Source: Hamiltosporidium tvaerminnensis
Lineage: Eukaryota; Microsporidia; Dubosqiidae
Reading direction: 5' to 3'
Length of the DNA stretch: 64,000 nt
Assembly (NCBI GenBank): GCA_022605425.2
Contig: CM061253.1
Span: 709,501 to 773,500 of the forward strand
The notes beneath the pieces are model-generated. The model saw only the letters and a program-made list of their open reading frames with translations, made no database searches and was not told the origin of the DNA. Shown one piece after another: positions 1 through 10,749 of the stretch. The translations under genes and the position numbers were made by a program. Numbering within the stretch: position 1 is the first letter of the stretch; each line of letters opens with the position of its first letter.

Positions 1-512
1 AAACATAATTTAATTTTCTATTTATAGTTGATTATTAGAGGTTAAAACGTTAAATTATTATATTTAAGTTTTATTTCTATGTTTATGTGATATATTACAG
101 TAAAAGAACATGGTTGCTCGAAGCCTATAATATATTTTTATTTCCAATAAACTATCATTTTCAAATAATTCTTAAATGAAAAAAAATTGAGTTAAAATTT
201 CACAAAAATACGGTATTATATATCCAAACAAAATATATTTACAATATTTCTAGATTATAATGTAATTCTATCATTTTGTTATCATTCTTTAAGTATTTTT
301 TTTATTTATTTAATTCAGGAAACAATCTATTTTTATAAAAACTTTATAATAATTATTTATTTAAAATTATTTTTATTTTAATTTGTATTTAGAGTTCTAA
401 ATAATTATATTTATACCGTATTTTTATATGTAAATATATATTCATAAGTGTTTTTTGCATATTTGTTGTATTCGAATATAATTTAAAGTGTAAGAATGAA
501 ATTGATACAACT

Positions 513-748
513 AAAAGTATTTGATACATTGTTATTTTTATAAGTAAAATAAAATCTTGGAATTTTAGATTAAAAGTATTTGATACATTGTTATTTTTAT
601 AAGTAAAATAAAATCTTGGAATTTTAGATTAAAAGTATTTGATACATTGTTATTTTTATAAGTAAAATAAAATCTTGGAATTTTAGATTAAAAGTATTTG
701 ATACATTGTTATTTTTATAAGTAAAATAAAATCTTGGAATTTTAGACT
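513..748. repeat. Tandem repeat, 59 bp x 4
   Basis: Four consecutive, almost perfect copies of a 59-bp AT-rich unit start at 513, 572, 631 and 690. The last differs by one base near its end. No coding potential is seen. The 1-512 stretch before it is plain AT-rich DNA without a recognisable gene. Confidence 0.95.
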
Positions 749-1204
749 AAAAGAGTTATTAAAAACATTTTGTTTCTCTTAATATTTAAAAATACCACAA
801 AATGAAATTTTTAATCAATTATTATTTTAATTTAATCACTTAATATTTTAATTTAACTAATTAATATTTTGATTCAAATAATTAAATATATTTATATTGA
901 AAATTTATGATTATTTTGATAATTAAAATTATAAATAAATGAATTTTTATTTAAGAAAAATCAAATAATTTATATTTGATTTAAGACAATTAAATTTAGA
1001 ATTGAAAATAGTAGAGAGAAAGAATTATAAGATTTCAACTAAAAAATTTCTATCTATAAGATTAATTTTGAATAAAATGTTTATATTCTGAAGATTTATT
1101 TTCATTCGAGTTTTTTTCATTTTAAATACTGTCGGAAAAATGCCTCTGTTTTTATCCTCTAAAAATGGTTTAAAACGTGATTTAAAAATAATAACTATGT
1201 TTAA

Positions 1205-1450
1205 AAATATATATTCGTCCTTCATCCTTGACCCAAAAGCCCTGGACGAGGCCTTGGGTAATACCGTTAACGGTGTTTTTAAAGTGGATTTGTTTACTTT
1301 TTCGGGTTTCATAACAAGGTGGTTTTAAAGGATTGGTTATTGGCCCTACGCCTAACTCCACTATGGAGGCCTGCTTCTTTTAGTCGCTTTTTAAGAAAAG
1401 CAGTGAATACTCCAAGCCAATTCTACTCACGGCTTGGAGGGGGGGAATTA
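1205..1450 (-). mobile_element. GC-richer retroelement-like remnant (possible RTE-type LINE/SINE end)
   Basis: This is a GC-richer island in very AT-rich DNA. Its minus-strand end, with CCAGGGCTTTTGGGTCAAGG and a following GATGAAGGACGA, resembles the 3' terminal box of the RTE-like remnant at 49330-49390 (GGCTCACCCAGAGCTGTAG, then a CCAAGGATGAATGA box). The upstream part on the minus strand (CTCCAAGCCGTGAGTAGAAT, GGAGTTAGGCGTAGGGCC) reminds me of terminal sequences of arthropod RTE-like elements, but this is from memory. A 95-aa minus-strand ORF and a 62-aa plus-strand ORF overlap it and are not taken as genes. Confidence 0.35.
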
Positions 1451-1485
1451 AAAATATATATCCTTTTAATTATTATGGATTTTTC

Positions 1486-1685
1486 ATTGTAAGGATATTT
1501 GTTTTATTTCTGTATTTTTCACCGTTTTTTTCATCGGTTTTTTATTGTTTAGGGTTTATTAATTGTAAGATATTTGTTTTATTTCTGTATTTTTCACCGT
1601 TTTTTTCATCGGTTTTTTATTGTTTAGGGTTTATTAATTGTAAGATATTTGTTTTATTTCTGTATTTTTCACCGTTTTCCTGTAC
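1486..1685. repeat. Tandem repeat, ~75 bp x 2.6
   Basis: A T-rich unit of about 75 bp starts at about 1486, 1561 and 1636, with the last copy partial. Each unit contains TTTTTCACCGTTTT and, in the complete copies, TTTAGGGTTTATTAATTG. The following 1690-2070 region shows no gene. Confidence 0.9.
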
Positions 1686-2077
1686 TGTTCTTTGTATTCG
1701 ATTCTGTTCTATGTTTTGAAACAATGCTTTGTTTTGAACGACAAGTTATAATTTGAAGTAAATATTTGGGGTCTTCTTCTGCTAAAAATTGTTGTTTTTT
1801 TGTCAGCACGTGTGTTGTTATATTAGGGTTGGTTGTTTAAAGTAAAAAACGAAACAAATTATTTCTAATTGTAATTTTTTAATCGAAACATATTTCATCT
1901 TTCTCATGAGTTATGTCTCAAATCAAATATCACGTTTATTCTAATGAATAAATAATTTTTTAATTTAAATAATATTATTGGTTCTTTTTTTTGACAGATA
2001 AAGTAACCAACCATATTTTTTTAAATAATTCTTATCTCTCCTTTTAAACTATAAAAAAATTACACAAGAAAGATTTA

Positions 2078-2458
2078 ATGAATAATAATATTATATACGA
2101 AATATCAAAATATGTCGATACATCCATTTTAATACCAAATAAAAAAATTTATGAATGTATTAATAGTAAAGAAATAAGATGTAGACGAATAGAAATGAAT
2201 AAAAATGTGTTGAAAAAAAAGATGGAACTGCGGCAAAGTTTATTCATATTAAAATTTAGAAATATTTTACGTGATAGAAAAGATGTAATCGATTTTAATA
2301 AAATACATAATATTATTTGTAAAGTAATCAATGATAAACCGAAAAATCATCAAAATTTTTCTGTAAAGATTTCTAGAAATCTATCTTCTATCGGAAAAGA
2401 ATTAAATTTTTTGCTGAAAAAAGTTATTTTAAATGCCCAACTAAAATTTAAAAGATGA
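2078..2458 (+). CDS. Hypothetical basic 126-aa protein
   Basis: The ORF begins with an ATG and encodes 126 residues rich in Lys, Asn and Ile. The predicted fold is mostly helical, with a charged stretch at about residues 35-65 and a lysine/arginine-rich C-terminus. There is no signal peptide or membrane segment, and no family is recognised. Its last ~60 bases form the first copy of an ~80-bp tandem repeat continuing downstream, so the C-terminus may have been created or altered by repeat growth. It converges on the SNARE gene at 2874-3149 with about 415 bp between them. It may be a real lineage-specific gene or a chance ORF, and the confidence reflects that. Confidence 0.4.
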   Translation: MNNNIIYEISKYVDTSILIPNKKIYECINSKEIRCRRIEMNKNVLKKKMELRQSLFILKFRNILRDRKDVIDFNKIHNIICKVINDKPKNHQNFSVKISRNLSSIGKELNFLLKKVILNAQLKFKR

Positions 2459-2617
2459 GTTGTTTATGATTAAAAAATAATTAAATTTTTTGATGAAACA
2501 AGTTATTTTAAATTCCCAACTAAAATTTAAAAGATGAGTTATTTATGATCAATAAAGAATGAAATATTTTGATGAAAAAAGTAATTTTAAATTGCCAAAT
2601 AAAATATAAAAGATAAA
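2402..2617. repeat. Tandem repeat, ~80 bp x 3, overlapping an ORF end
   Basis: Three diverging copies start at about 2402, 2481 and 2560. The shared core is GTTATTTTAAAT followed by AACTAAAATTTAAAAGATGA in the first two copies and a degenerate version in the third. The first copy supplies the stop codon of the ORF at 2078-2458. Confidence 0.85.
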
Positions 2618-2873
2618 ATATCTAAACATTTTCAATTAAAATTCATTTACTTTTTGTTTCTACATGTTTGCTTGGATTTTCAAAATGGATTGTTTTTTAA
2701 GTGTTTCATATTTTTTTATCTCCATAATAAAGATTTTAATTTCCATTAAATATTCACTTTGTTATATTAGACTTTAAACAAACGAACATAACTATTATTC
2801 ATTATTTACACTTTCGAATATATCTTATATTCGATTTTCAGTTTCGTAAATTTTATTCATTTTGTTTCTTTTT

Positions 2874-3149
2874 CTAAGCAATTCCAATAATCCTGAGAAC
2901 AATAATTACCATTACAGTAGCAACTAAACCGCCAATAACATAATATTTGAAATTTTTAAACCACATTCTTCTTCGTGTAGTTCTAGCTTCCTGTCTAAAA
3001 ACAGTAGCACGTTGCTCCAAATGTTCAGTTCGTTTACTTAAGTCTTGTAAACTCGCACCCCTCTCTTCTTCGCTCTTTATTGTATCTTTCATTCTGGTTT
3101 GCAACGTTTTCATTTGCATGTTTATTTGTCTCGTTGGTTCATCTGACAT
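2874..3149 (-). CDS. Synaptobrevin-like R-SNARE (VAMP family)
   Basis: The 91-aa product is a tail-anchored vesicle SNARE that would drive fusion of secretory or endosomal vesicles by pairing with target-membrane SNAREs. The SNARE motif spans about residues 10-65 with heptads of hydrophobic residues. An arginine sits at the expected zero layer (SEEERGASLQDL), followed by the family-typical run KRTEHLEQRATVFRQEA. The juxtamembrane RRRMWFKNFKYY leads into a C-terminal membrane anchor (VIGGLVATVMVIIVLRIIGIA). The open frame runs 21 bases further upstream but only to a TTG, so the ATG giving MSDEPTRQ is chosen. There is no longin domain, so it is of the short synaptobrevin/Snc type rather than YKT6 or VAMP7. 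Family assignment is strong, but the exact pathway cannot be told. Confidence 0.88.
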   Translation of the reverse strand: MSDEPTRQINMQMKTLQTRMKDTIKSEEERGASLQDLSKRTEHLEQRATVFRQEARTTRRRMWFKNFKYYVIGGLVATVMVIIVLRIIGIA

Positions 3150-4564
3150 AAAGGATTGTCTACTTTTCAAATTATTTAGTCTCCTTTTTTATAAAATAAG
3201 ATCAATAATAATGAAGTGACCAATTAAATTTCTATAAATGGAAATGTTTCATATTACGTTTTAAAGAAATTGAATTTAAACAATATGAACAATTAATTCA
3301 TTTATCATTATATATTAGTATTTTTTGGGATAATGAAAGTATAAAAACTTTATTTTAATGTATTTTCTTCTACATTCTAGATTTATTTTAATTAAGATAT
3401 GTAATTAACAATAAAAATTTAATTAAAATAATATAAATTTTGTATCACAACTTATTACCACAATAATAATAAATTAAAAAAGCTATAGTTTGGTTTTAAA
3501 CAAAATAATAAATAATAAACAGTATCATACGTTATAAAAAATAGATTTACTGGGTAGGAGTATATATTATTTTAAGAAGTAAGATACTATATAAAAATTT
3601 CATAACATATTTATTTTTATAGAAAGTAGGACCGGTTCTAGTAAATTTATAATTATGTTCATCATTTATGGCAACTAAATAATACGAAAATATATAAAAA
3701 AAATTATAGAATGTACTTGTAAAAAGAAATTTACTTAAAATCCGGGGAAATTCATTACTATATTTATAAAATCATACATTTTTTAGGTTTTTTTTATCAA
3801 ATATAGTAATTAATTTGGATTTTTTTTGATATTTTGAATTTTTTTTAGCTTTAGCTAGTCTACTTATGGTTTTATTTTATTATAAAACTTTCTTATCAAT
3901 AATGTTTAGATATAAAATACAGTCTTTCTCAAAATCTCTACTTTGTTTTACATATTTAAATATTCATTCATCAATTTACTTACATTTAATATTGCTTGAT
4001 TATCTTCTCTGATTAATTTTATTAACTCTCCTGAATATAAAGAATAAACAAAGTATAAAATTTATATTTTATTTCCCAAATCATCATATTTTAACGTTCA
4101 ACTATTATTTTAGAAGTAAAAAAAAATTTCGTTACAATTAACAAATTTTTCAGTAATTTTTTAGTAGTAAAATATTGATCTCATTTATTTATTTAATAAA
4201 TCAGAATAGAAGAGACTAAAGTTTATTTTCTAATATTCAATCTTATAAGTTTTTTATATTAAATACTGTAAAATTAAATAGAATATTATCAAACGTAAAT
4301 AAATATTAATCTAAGAATATAATTTATTTGCAGATTTAAAAATTTGATCTTTATATAAAGAAAAAATAAATTTTAACCAATTTTAAGTATAATATAGCAG
4401 TTAAAAGGGAAAATCTATTCATAGGGAAGAAAACGAAGCCTAAAATAAATTTTAACCAATTTTAAGTATAATATAGCGGTTAAAAATAATTTACTAATGT
4501 GTAAATATTAAAATTCAAATAAATTAGAATATTAAAAAGAAAATGAAAAGTCTATAATCCAACT
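3150..4564. other. Gene-free AT-rich spacer with a 40-bp direct repeat
   Basis: No ORF of note is seen on either strand. A direct repeat of about 40 bp (AAAATAAATTTTAACCAATT and following bases) occurs at about 4365 and again at about 4442. The rest is AT-rich DNA between the SNARE and the membrane-protein gene. Confidence 0.7.
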
Positions 4565-5236
4565 TTATTCTGTAGAAAGTAGAAATTGACACACATAAAA
4601 AATAACATTTTGACTTGTAAATAAAGAATCCTCTTCGCTAGTTTGTATTTTGATTTCAGTAGTTTTTTCTGGTTTGGCAATCTTATCTTTTACAGTAAGA
4701 TCATGAATTTTTGCAATATCCGTACCATGAATACTTATCAGTAAAGCATTAATGGTCTTCTCATTTATTTTTTCAATACTGTTTTTAACAATTTTAGCAA
4801 TTTCAAATACCAATTTAAGTTTATTTTTTCTTTTTAGAAAAAGACCAGTTCGTACAAATATATTGAACTTATTTAAATATTCATCCAATTTCGTTTGACT
4901 TACTTCTACTGATATACTCGCAATCTCTAAAACAGACTTATACAAATTTTCAATTTCGTTTTTCGTCACCAATTGAAGTATTTCATTAGATTTATCTTTA
5001 TTATCATCCAAATCTAAAAATTCCAACGCTTTGTCTCTTTTCTCGAAGCAACAGCATTTAAATAAACTAAGAGAATCCTTCAAATCTGTATTTGTAGAAC
5101 TTTCGATTTTATTTTTAAAATCTTTATTAAACTCATCAATTAAAGAATTCGCTTTAACCAAAGAAGTTATCATAAAAACCACAAATATAATCAGAAATAC
5201 CAAAACACAACTTAAAATAACACATTTTTTATTCAT
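4565..5236 (-). CDS. Single-pass membrane protein, diverged member of the MVSKRN family
   Basis: The open frame extends to 5326 only by way of a GTG. The ATG at 5236 (MNKKCVIL) puts a hydrophobic anchor at residues 5-25 right at the N-terminus and gives a 223-aa protein. A short Cys patch (KCCCF) lies at about residue 60. The C-terminal half aligns by eye with the duplicated membrane proteins at 15380-16081 and 52616-53320. LDEYLNKFNIFVRTGLFLKR matches ISKLEKVVGDVGLLVRLGFW. The stretch to IAKIHDLTVKD matches that to VVKVFDVKSD, and the end NVIFYVCQF matches DFIAYICYK. I infer a very diverged paralogue. Function is unknown; topology would place the C-terminal domain outside the cytosol if the anchor acts as a signal anchor. 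Confidence 0.7.
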   Translation of the reverse strand: MNKKCVILSCVLVFLIIFVVFMITSLVKANSLIDEFNKDFKNKIESSTNTDLKDSLSLFKCCCFEKRDKALEFLDLDDNKDKSNEILQLVTKNEIENLYKSVLEIASISVEVSQTKLDEYLNKFNIFVRTGLFLKRKNKLKLVFEIAKIVKNSIEKINEKTINALLISIHGTDIAKIHDLTVKDKIAKPEKTTEIKIQTSEEDSLFTSQNVIFYVCQFLLSTE

Positions 5237-5639
5237 TAATATATATAAATTAGAAATATTTATAGTTTTTATTTCTACTTTTAACAGTTTTTTCTGACAA
5301 ATAATATTTTCAACTTTTAAAAACACACAATTTCATTTGTTAGTTTTTTCCCCCGATCATCATTTTTTTTATTGAGATTTATTTTGACTTAAATTTGATT
5401 ATCTATACATTTGATATCTACTCTTTAGATAATCCAACAAATTAAAATCAAAACCACGTTAATATAATAAGTATAACTTTACATTCCCCTGTACTTTAAA
5501 AATTTTAAATAAATTATAATTTACCAATAATCTATATTTTGAAGAGACCTTTTGAAACATTTTAACATATTTTTAAATATTAAAAAAAATTATTAACGTA
5601 TCATATCAGAAAATTAAATTCAGAGTTAAAAAAAGCAAA

Positions 5640-6060
5640 GAAATAACGGCACAAGGAAATAGAAACTATAAATAAAATAAAAAATTTGAATAAATTTAAA
5701 AAAAAATAAAAAATTTGAATTAACTATAAAGACTATGAAAAATTTGAATAAACTATAAATAAAATCAAAAAATTTGAATAAACTTAAAAAAAAATAATTA
5801 ATAAATAAATTCTTTATAAAAATAATAGTAAAAAGTCTCTAATCTCTAATAAAATATATAATGAAATAATAAACTATTCTAAAAATATAATTAAATATAC
5901 TATGAAATGATGTATCTATTCTAAAAATATAATTAAATATACAATGAAATGATATATTCTAAAAATAAAATTAAATATACAATGAAATAATATTTTCTAT
6001 TCAAATGATCTCTAAATTATATTTAAATAGAAATTTATATTCGAATTAATCTCAAAATTA
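5640..6060. repeat. Degenerate AT-rich short repeats downstream of BRF1
   Basis: Repeated AAAAAATTTGAATAAA units occupy about 5675-5800. ATTCTAAAAATATAATTAAATATAC units follow at about 5876-5990. They lie beyond the stop of BRF1 and show no coding signal. The 5240-5640 stretch is featureless AT-rich DNA. Confidence 0.7.
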
Positions 6061-6075
6061 AATTTAAATAAATTT

Positions 6076-7662
6076 CTATTCAAACATTCTTTCAATTACA
6101 CTGTAATTAATTTTAGAAGAAAACTTTTTTTCTTTTACCACACTTTTTACTGCATCAGTTATTGTCTCAAATTGAATATTTTTATTTCTTTTCGTGTAAG
6201 TTTTTTTACGATAAATAATTGGTCTTTCAGCTTTTTGTTTCATAAATTCACCGTACATTTCATTCCAAAGTATTTCCCGGTGTTTTGATTCTTCATTTGA
6301 TAAAATAAAATTATTTATATCCGAATCAGTATCTTTACCACAATTTAATGAATGTAATTCATTATCTTTAAACAAGTCATCTCTTCCTTTAATTAAAATA
6401 TTTTCATCTGTATTTTCTTCTATTTTATTTATAGGATTTATATTTTCTTTAGAAGATTTTAAAGATTCTTCTGTATTTTTAACTGTATTGTCATTAGGAT
6501 TTATATTTTCTTTAGAAGATTTTAAAGATTCTTCTGTATTTTTAACTGTATTGTCATTAGGATTTATATTTTCTTTATTTTCGTCTAAAAATTCCTTATC
6601 ATTTTCCATTGAATTTTTTTCTTTTCTAAGATTTATATTTTCTTTATTTTCCTCCAAATATCCATTATAACTTTCACCTAAATCCTTTTCTTTTCTAAGA
6701 TTTATATTTTCTTTATTTTCTATTGGTTTAATTTTCTCTGCAAAATCTTCAAATTTTTTTAATTTGTATTCCTTTTCTTCACTTAACTCTTCAGGTGTAT
6801 TTATAGTTAAATCAATCTTTTCTTCTTTATTTACCGGTGGATCTTCTTCTTTTTCAAGCCACAAATTACAAAATTCATTTATACTAAGATTTGCACTTGC
6901 TGTAGCAGCCATTTCTTTCAATCGTTTTTTAATTGTAACAACACTTACATGTACAATACGAGCTACCTCAGAAATACCACGCACTTCATCTAATATTCGA
7001 CCAGCTACTACTAAAGAGGCACCACACAAATTATTTGGTCTTCTACCTACAACTATCCAATCTCTTTTCATTCTAGAAACAATTCTATTTGCTAAGCAAA
7101 GTACTTTTTCACTCATTTTCAATTTATTAACAAATCTTGGCAAATAAAGTGAAGGATCAATTAACGGAACTTTTATGTTTAAAAGATTTGTAATTTTTAA
7201 AAATGTACGTCCAATTTTAAAAACATCGATACGTAATAAAACAGAAAAATCTATTAAAAGATGCGGTGTTTTTTCTTGTCGACAAGTTATATAAATGACA
7301 GCAGAAAGTGTATATAAAAGAGATCTGCCTTTGGTTAAATTATGCTGTAAAGATAATTTATACCATCTAAATGAAGAAGAAACGTGATCATCAGAAAGAC
7401 CTAGAGACACACAAATACTACGTATTGTGTTCTGGACATATGTGTTGTTTGTAGAGATAAATGAAGTGCCTACTTTTGTGTAGTTTTCAGTTATTTTTAT
7501 TATTTGACCAGTGAGTACAGAAGAACCGTTAGATGTTTCGGTAAAGTTTAGAGATGAAACCACTGAATTTTCTTCATGAACTGTTCCACATGAAATACAA
7601 TATACCGTTCCTTTTGATATGTCGGTTTCTATAGAGGAAGAACCACAATTAGAGCATTTCAT
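6076..7662 (-). CDS. BRF1: TFIIIB subunit Brf1 (TFIIB-related factor)
   Basis: This 528-aa protein is the TFIIB-related subunit of TFIIIB, which recruits RNA polymerase III to tRNA and 5S genes in the nucleus. An N-terminal zinc ribbon (C3, C6, C22, C25) is followed by a Brf-type linker with SSVLTGQ at about 47-53. Two cyclin-like repeats cover about 75-160 and 170-265; the second carries DWIVVGRRPNNLCGASL at 201-217 and VHVSVVTIKKRLKE, hallmarks of Brf1/TFIIB. A C-terminal block (DINNFILSNEE, then LWNEMYGEFMKQK) matches Brf homology region II, which separates Brf1 from TFIIB. Residues of about 310-410 are a low-complexity insert with repeated NKENIN units. Upstream ATG-less extension is ignored; the ATG at 7662 starts directly at the zinc ribbon. 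Confidence 0.93.
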   Translation of the reverse strand: MKCSNCGSSSIETDISKGTVYCISCGTVHEENSVVSSLNFTETSNGSSVLTGQIIKITENYTKVGTSFISTNNTYVQNTIRSICVSLGLSDDHVSSSFRWYKLSLQHNLTKGRSLLYTLSAVIYITCRQEKTPHLLIDFSVLLRIDVFKIGRTFLKITNLLNIKVPLIDPSLYLPRFVNKLKMSEKVLCLANRIVSRMKRDWIVVGRRPNNLCGASLVVAGRILDEVRGISEVARIVHVSVVTIKKRLKEMAATASANLSINEFCNLWLEKEEDPPVNKEEKIDLTINTPEELSEEKEYKLKKFEDFAEKIKPIENKENINLRKEKDLGESYNGYLEENKENINLRKEKNSMENDKEFLDENKENINPNDNTVKNTEESLKSSKENINPNDNTVKNTEESLKSSKENINPINKIEENTDENILIKGRDDLFKDNELHSLNCGKDTDSDINNFILSNEESKHREILWNEMYGEFMKQKAERPIIYRKKTYTKRNKNIQFETITDAVKSVVKEKKFSSKINYSVIERMFE

Positions 7663-7668
7663 TTTTGA

Positions 7669-7671
7669 GGG
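7669..7671 (-). promoter_or_regulatory. CCC box before BRF1 start
   Basis: On the coding strand the sequence reads ATTGCACCCTCAAAA directly before the ATG, with CCC 7-9 bases upstream. CCC/GGG motifs just upstream of the start are described for microsporidian genes with very short leaders. This is one of several such boxes in the window. Confidence 0.5.
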
Positions 7672-7697
7672 TGCAATATGTTTGTAAGAAAAAATAA

Positions 7698-7950
7698 AAA
7701 AAAGGAGTAAAGAAATATTTGAAAGGCAAAAGGAATTAAAAAAGATACGAAATTTTGATTGCAAAATGAAGGAGTAAATAGATATTTGAAATATAAAAGT
7801 GAATTAAAAAAGATACGAAATTTTGATTGCAAAATGAAGGAGTAAATAGATATTTGAAATATAAAAGTGAATTAAAAAATACAGGGAATTTCAAGAAAAA
7901 AAATACAATAAAGAAATACTTAAAAGGCAAAGTGAATTAAAAATTTATAT
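7698..7950. repeat. Tandem repeat, 68 bp, upstream of BRF1
   Basis: Units starting GAATTAAAAAAGATACGAAA lie at 7733 and 7801. A third degenerate start is at 7869, and a degenerate partial copy precedes them. The array sits in the upstream region of BRF1, so it may contain or displace promoter sequence. Confidence 0.85.
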
Positions 7951-8159
7951 TTCAAAAGAAAACCAAGGATGTGAATTCTAAGTGGCTAAAATTGTGAAAA
8001 AAAAACAGGAAATTTATTTTTTTTGAAGACTACAATTATTTTTGATTTAAACTTAGTGTTTAACTCAAAAATTAAAATTTATATGAAACCCTTAAAATAT
8101 TACAAAGGAGAATTATCCTTAGAAATAAGATTTTAGAAGAAAGACAATTTTTATGAATA

Positions 8160-8550
8160 AAATTCTGGGTTAACAAATTTTATACCTTTTAAATGACTTA
8201 TTTCCTAGTTTAACACTGTATGCCTTCCTCTAAATCCGACTCTTCATTTATGTTTTTTGTTTGTTCTTTTACTGTGGTTACTCCATATAAAATAGGAGAT
8301 AAGACTTTTGTTTTATTTAATTGTTTAATACTATCGTCCTGGTTATTTACTTGCTTTAAAGTGGGAGTTAGTTGTTTATGCATCTCAGCTCCTTCAATAA
8401 AAATAATGACGCTTTCTCCAAACTCTCTTGGGCTTTGGTTTCGAGAAGAGTTCCTTCTCGCAGATCAAAAAAAATCATTGTTGTTGTCTTCTTGGGTACT
8501 ATCGAGTGAATCTATGCCTCAACATTTATGGGTATTTGTAGTCTTTTAAC
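8160..8550 (-). pseudogene. 3' remnant of R2/CRE-like LINE
   Basis: Read on the minus strand, this stretch matches the 3' end of the LINE at 20540-24415, including the tail TTAACCCAGAATTTTATT and the preceding coding part ending near INEESDLEE. It is broken by stops and frameshifts. The plus-strand ORF here is only the shadow of the dead endonuclease C-terminus. Confidence 0.75.
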
Positions 8551-8790
8551 TATGTTCTTTGATATTTTGTTAAAAAATGATTCAAATATAAAATATGGGT
8601 AATGCTAATAGTTTTAAGCTATTTGTAAACTAATTACTTTTTGCAAAACAATTTTCGTTTGCTAATAAATATGATTACTAAAAATTTATAAGCAATGCTC
8701 TTTTAGTATAAAAATGTTTTAGACGCATGAAATTTTATACTTGTTTCTTAAAGTACAAATTTTCTTGCTTAATAAAAGAGCACCTATAAC

Positions 8791-10740
8791 CAGGGGTTTC
8801 AAACTACAGATTTTCGGACATATTTCATCCTGCCCGTGGTAGCAGTTCAGATATTACTCCTGCTTACTCTTATATATTTTTTAATTTGAAGGTAGGCGTT
8901 TTTTCAAGCTGAAAAAAATGCTAAAATTTCCGTATAAAATACAAAAAAAAATCACAATTACAGGTGAATTTTAGTATCAATTCGTAATACAAATAAAATT
9001 TATTGGGTTTTTAACATTTTTTATCATTTTATACCAAAAATAAAAAATGAAATAAGAATAATTGGTGGCAAAATATATTATTACTGGGAATGATGTAATT
9101 AAATTTGCACCTAATATTATCTTGGAAATCTATGTCTCATTTACTAGTAGAAATTATCCACAAAGATTGCAAGTGCTTATCTGTTACTTTGGATATGTAA
9201 ATATTCTTTGTGTATTTCATTTTAGAAAATGTTTCTTCACACAGATAGGTAATACCGAAAGCGGAAATAAATACCCGAGCAAATTTATGAACTTTGATAA
9301 ATTATATAGAACGAAGACTCTCATTAAATCCCTCTAATCATGACTATAAATATTTTTCTCATAAAATATCACTGTGTTGCATTCCTATTATTTCTAATTG
9401 AAGCACCGATGCAAAGGTTTCTAACTCAGCAGTAAAATGGGTTTTAAACGTTTAAATATCGTTTGCCATTAAATCGAAATCAGAAAAACGAGAATCAAAA
9501 GAAATACTTAAAGTTTATATGCAAACTCTATTGGGAATCGATTTGCTGTTTTTCAAATAATATTTGCACGTATCAAAATTAGTGAAATTTTTTTGGTTAT
9601 TTGGAATTGAAAAAAAAACTATTTTTTGACGAAATGACTTGACATGACCTTATGATCCAAGCAGCAACTGATTTTTTGTTTGAAAATTCAAATTTAGCTC
9701 ATTTATGTTTTTAATTAAAACTGTATAAAAAGACATTTGACATAACCATCCATTACTTCTTAACTCAAAAAAGAAGCAATTCCTTTGATACAAAAATATT
9801 TCGATGTTCATTCTAAGTTTAAAAAACAGCTTCGAAACTGTTTTACGGCGGAGCCGGCGAACTACTGTAAAATAAGGTATATCATTTTATTTCCGACTTT
9901 TGCAATAAACTCACGAAATTGACGATGGTTTAATGTATAGGATTTTATATAGTTAACAGTTGATATATCTGGATTTAAAACCTCGATATGCTCTTGCACT
10001 TTCCACATAACGACTGTTGATGAATAATACAATGTATTATCAATGGATTAAGACCACCATACTTTTCTACTACTTTACATACGAGAGATACTACACCTTT
10101 GTTTATTCCGCCATTATTTGTAATACACTTTAAGTTTTTCTATCGAAGGTCATTTTTGCAATAGGTTTAGACTTCTGAAAAATTCTTCTCAGGTAGTTGT
10201 CATATGAGTACTTAGAACTTTGAAAAATCTTCATATACTTCATAATTTGACAAAATCTCTCGAATAAAAAACAAACACTGGGCTATATCCTTAACATCAT
10301 TTGAGTCATCCAGGACCAAAGAAAATCATACTAAGTGTCTTTTTTTTGGAAAGCCGTGTAGTTGAGTTGTTAATCTTGTCGTTTACTATCCTGGCTATTG
10401 TATTGGCTGACAAACCGATGTTTTTAAACTTGTAATCTATTCTGAACACGTTTCTAATGCTGTATAAATAATAAAATCTTTAATAATTCCTCGTGTGTAA
10501 AAGATATGCCAGGTTTTTCTAATAAAAAATCACAAGAAAATTAGCTCGGGTTTCTGCTTCTTTGTCAGAATTTATTTTCTTAAACACTATTTTTGAGATT
10601 TTTAACCGCATTTTAAAGTTTCATATTTCTCTATCCTAGATTTCCAAAGTATTTTGAGTAATACTTAGAATGCTTCGCTTTATAATAACTTTTTATATTG
10701 TATTCGTTAAAAACCGAAATATTTTCAATACAAATAAGAC
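8791..10740 (-). mobile_element. Decayed hAT transposon of animal type with transposase pseudogene
   Basis: At 8791 a terminal-repeat-like CAGGGGTTTCAAACT appears, the usual look of hAT ends. Minus-strand translation across 9500-10700 gives scrambled but recognisable hAT transposase pieces. In order they are LSANTIARIVND (about 10390-10430), CLFFIREILSNYEVYEDFSK, NNGGINKGVVS, NGGLNPLIIHCIIHQQSLCG (about 10020-10090), and a region around 9640-9700 reading QKISCC then DHKVMSSHFVKK. These match by memory the GTF2IRD2/ZBED-like hAT transposases common in animals. Many stops and frameshifts show it is dead. The other terminal repeat was not found near 10740-10900, so the upstream limit is approximate. 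Confidence 0.78.
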
Positions 10741-10749
10741 ATATTAGCA

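Noticed and set aside
9062-9337. 91-aa plus-strand ORF
   Set aside because: It runs antisense through the hAT remnant and resembles no family.
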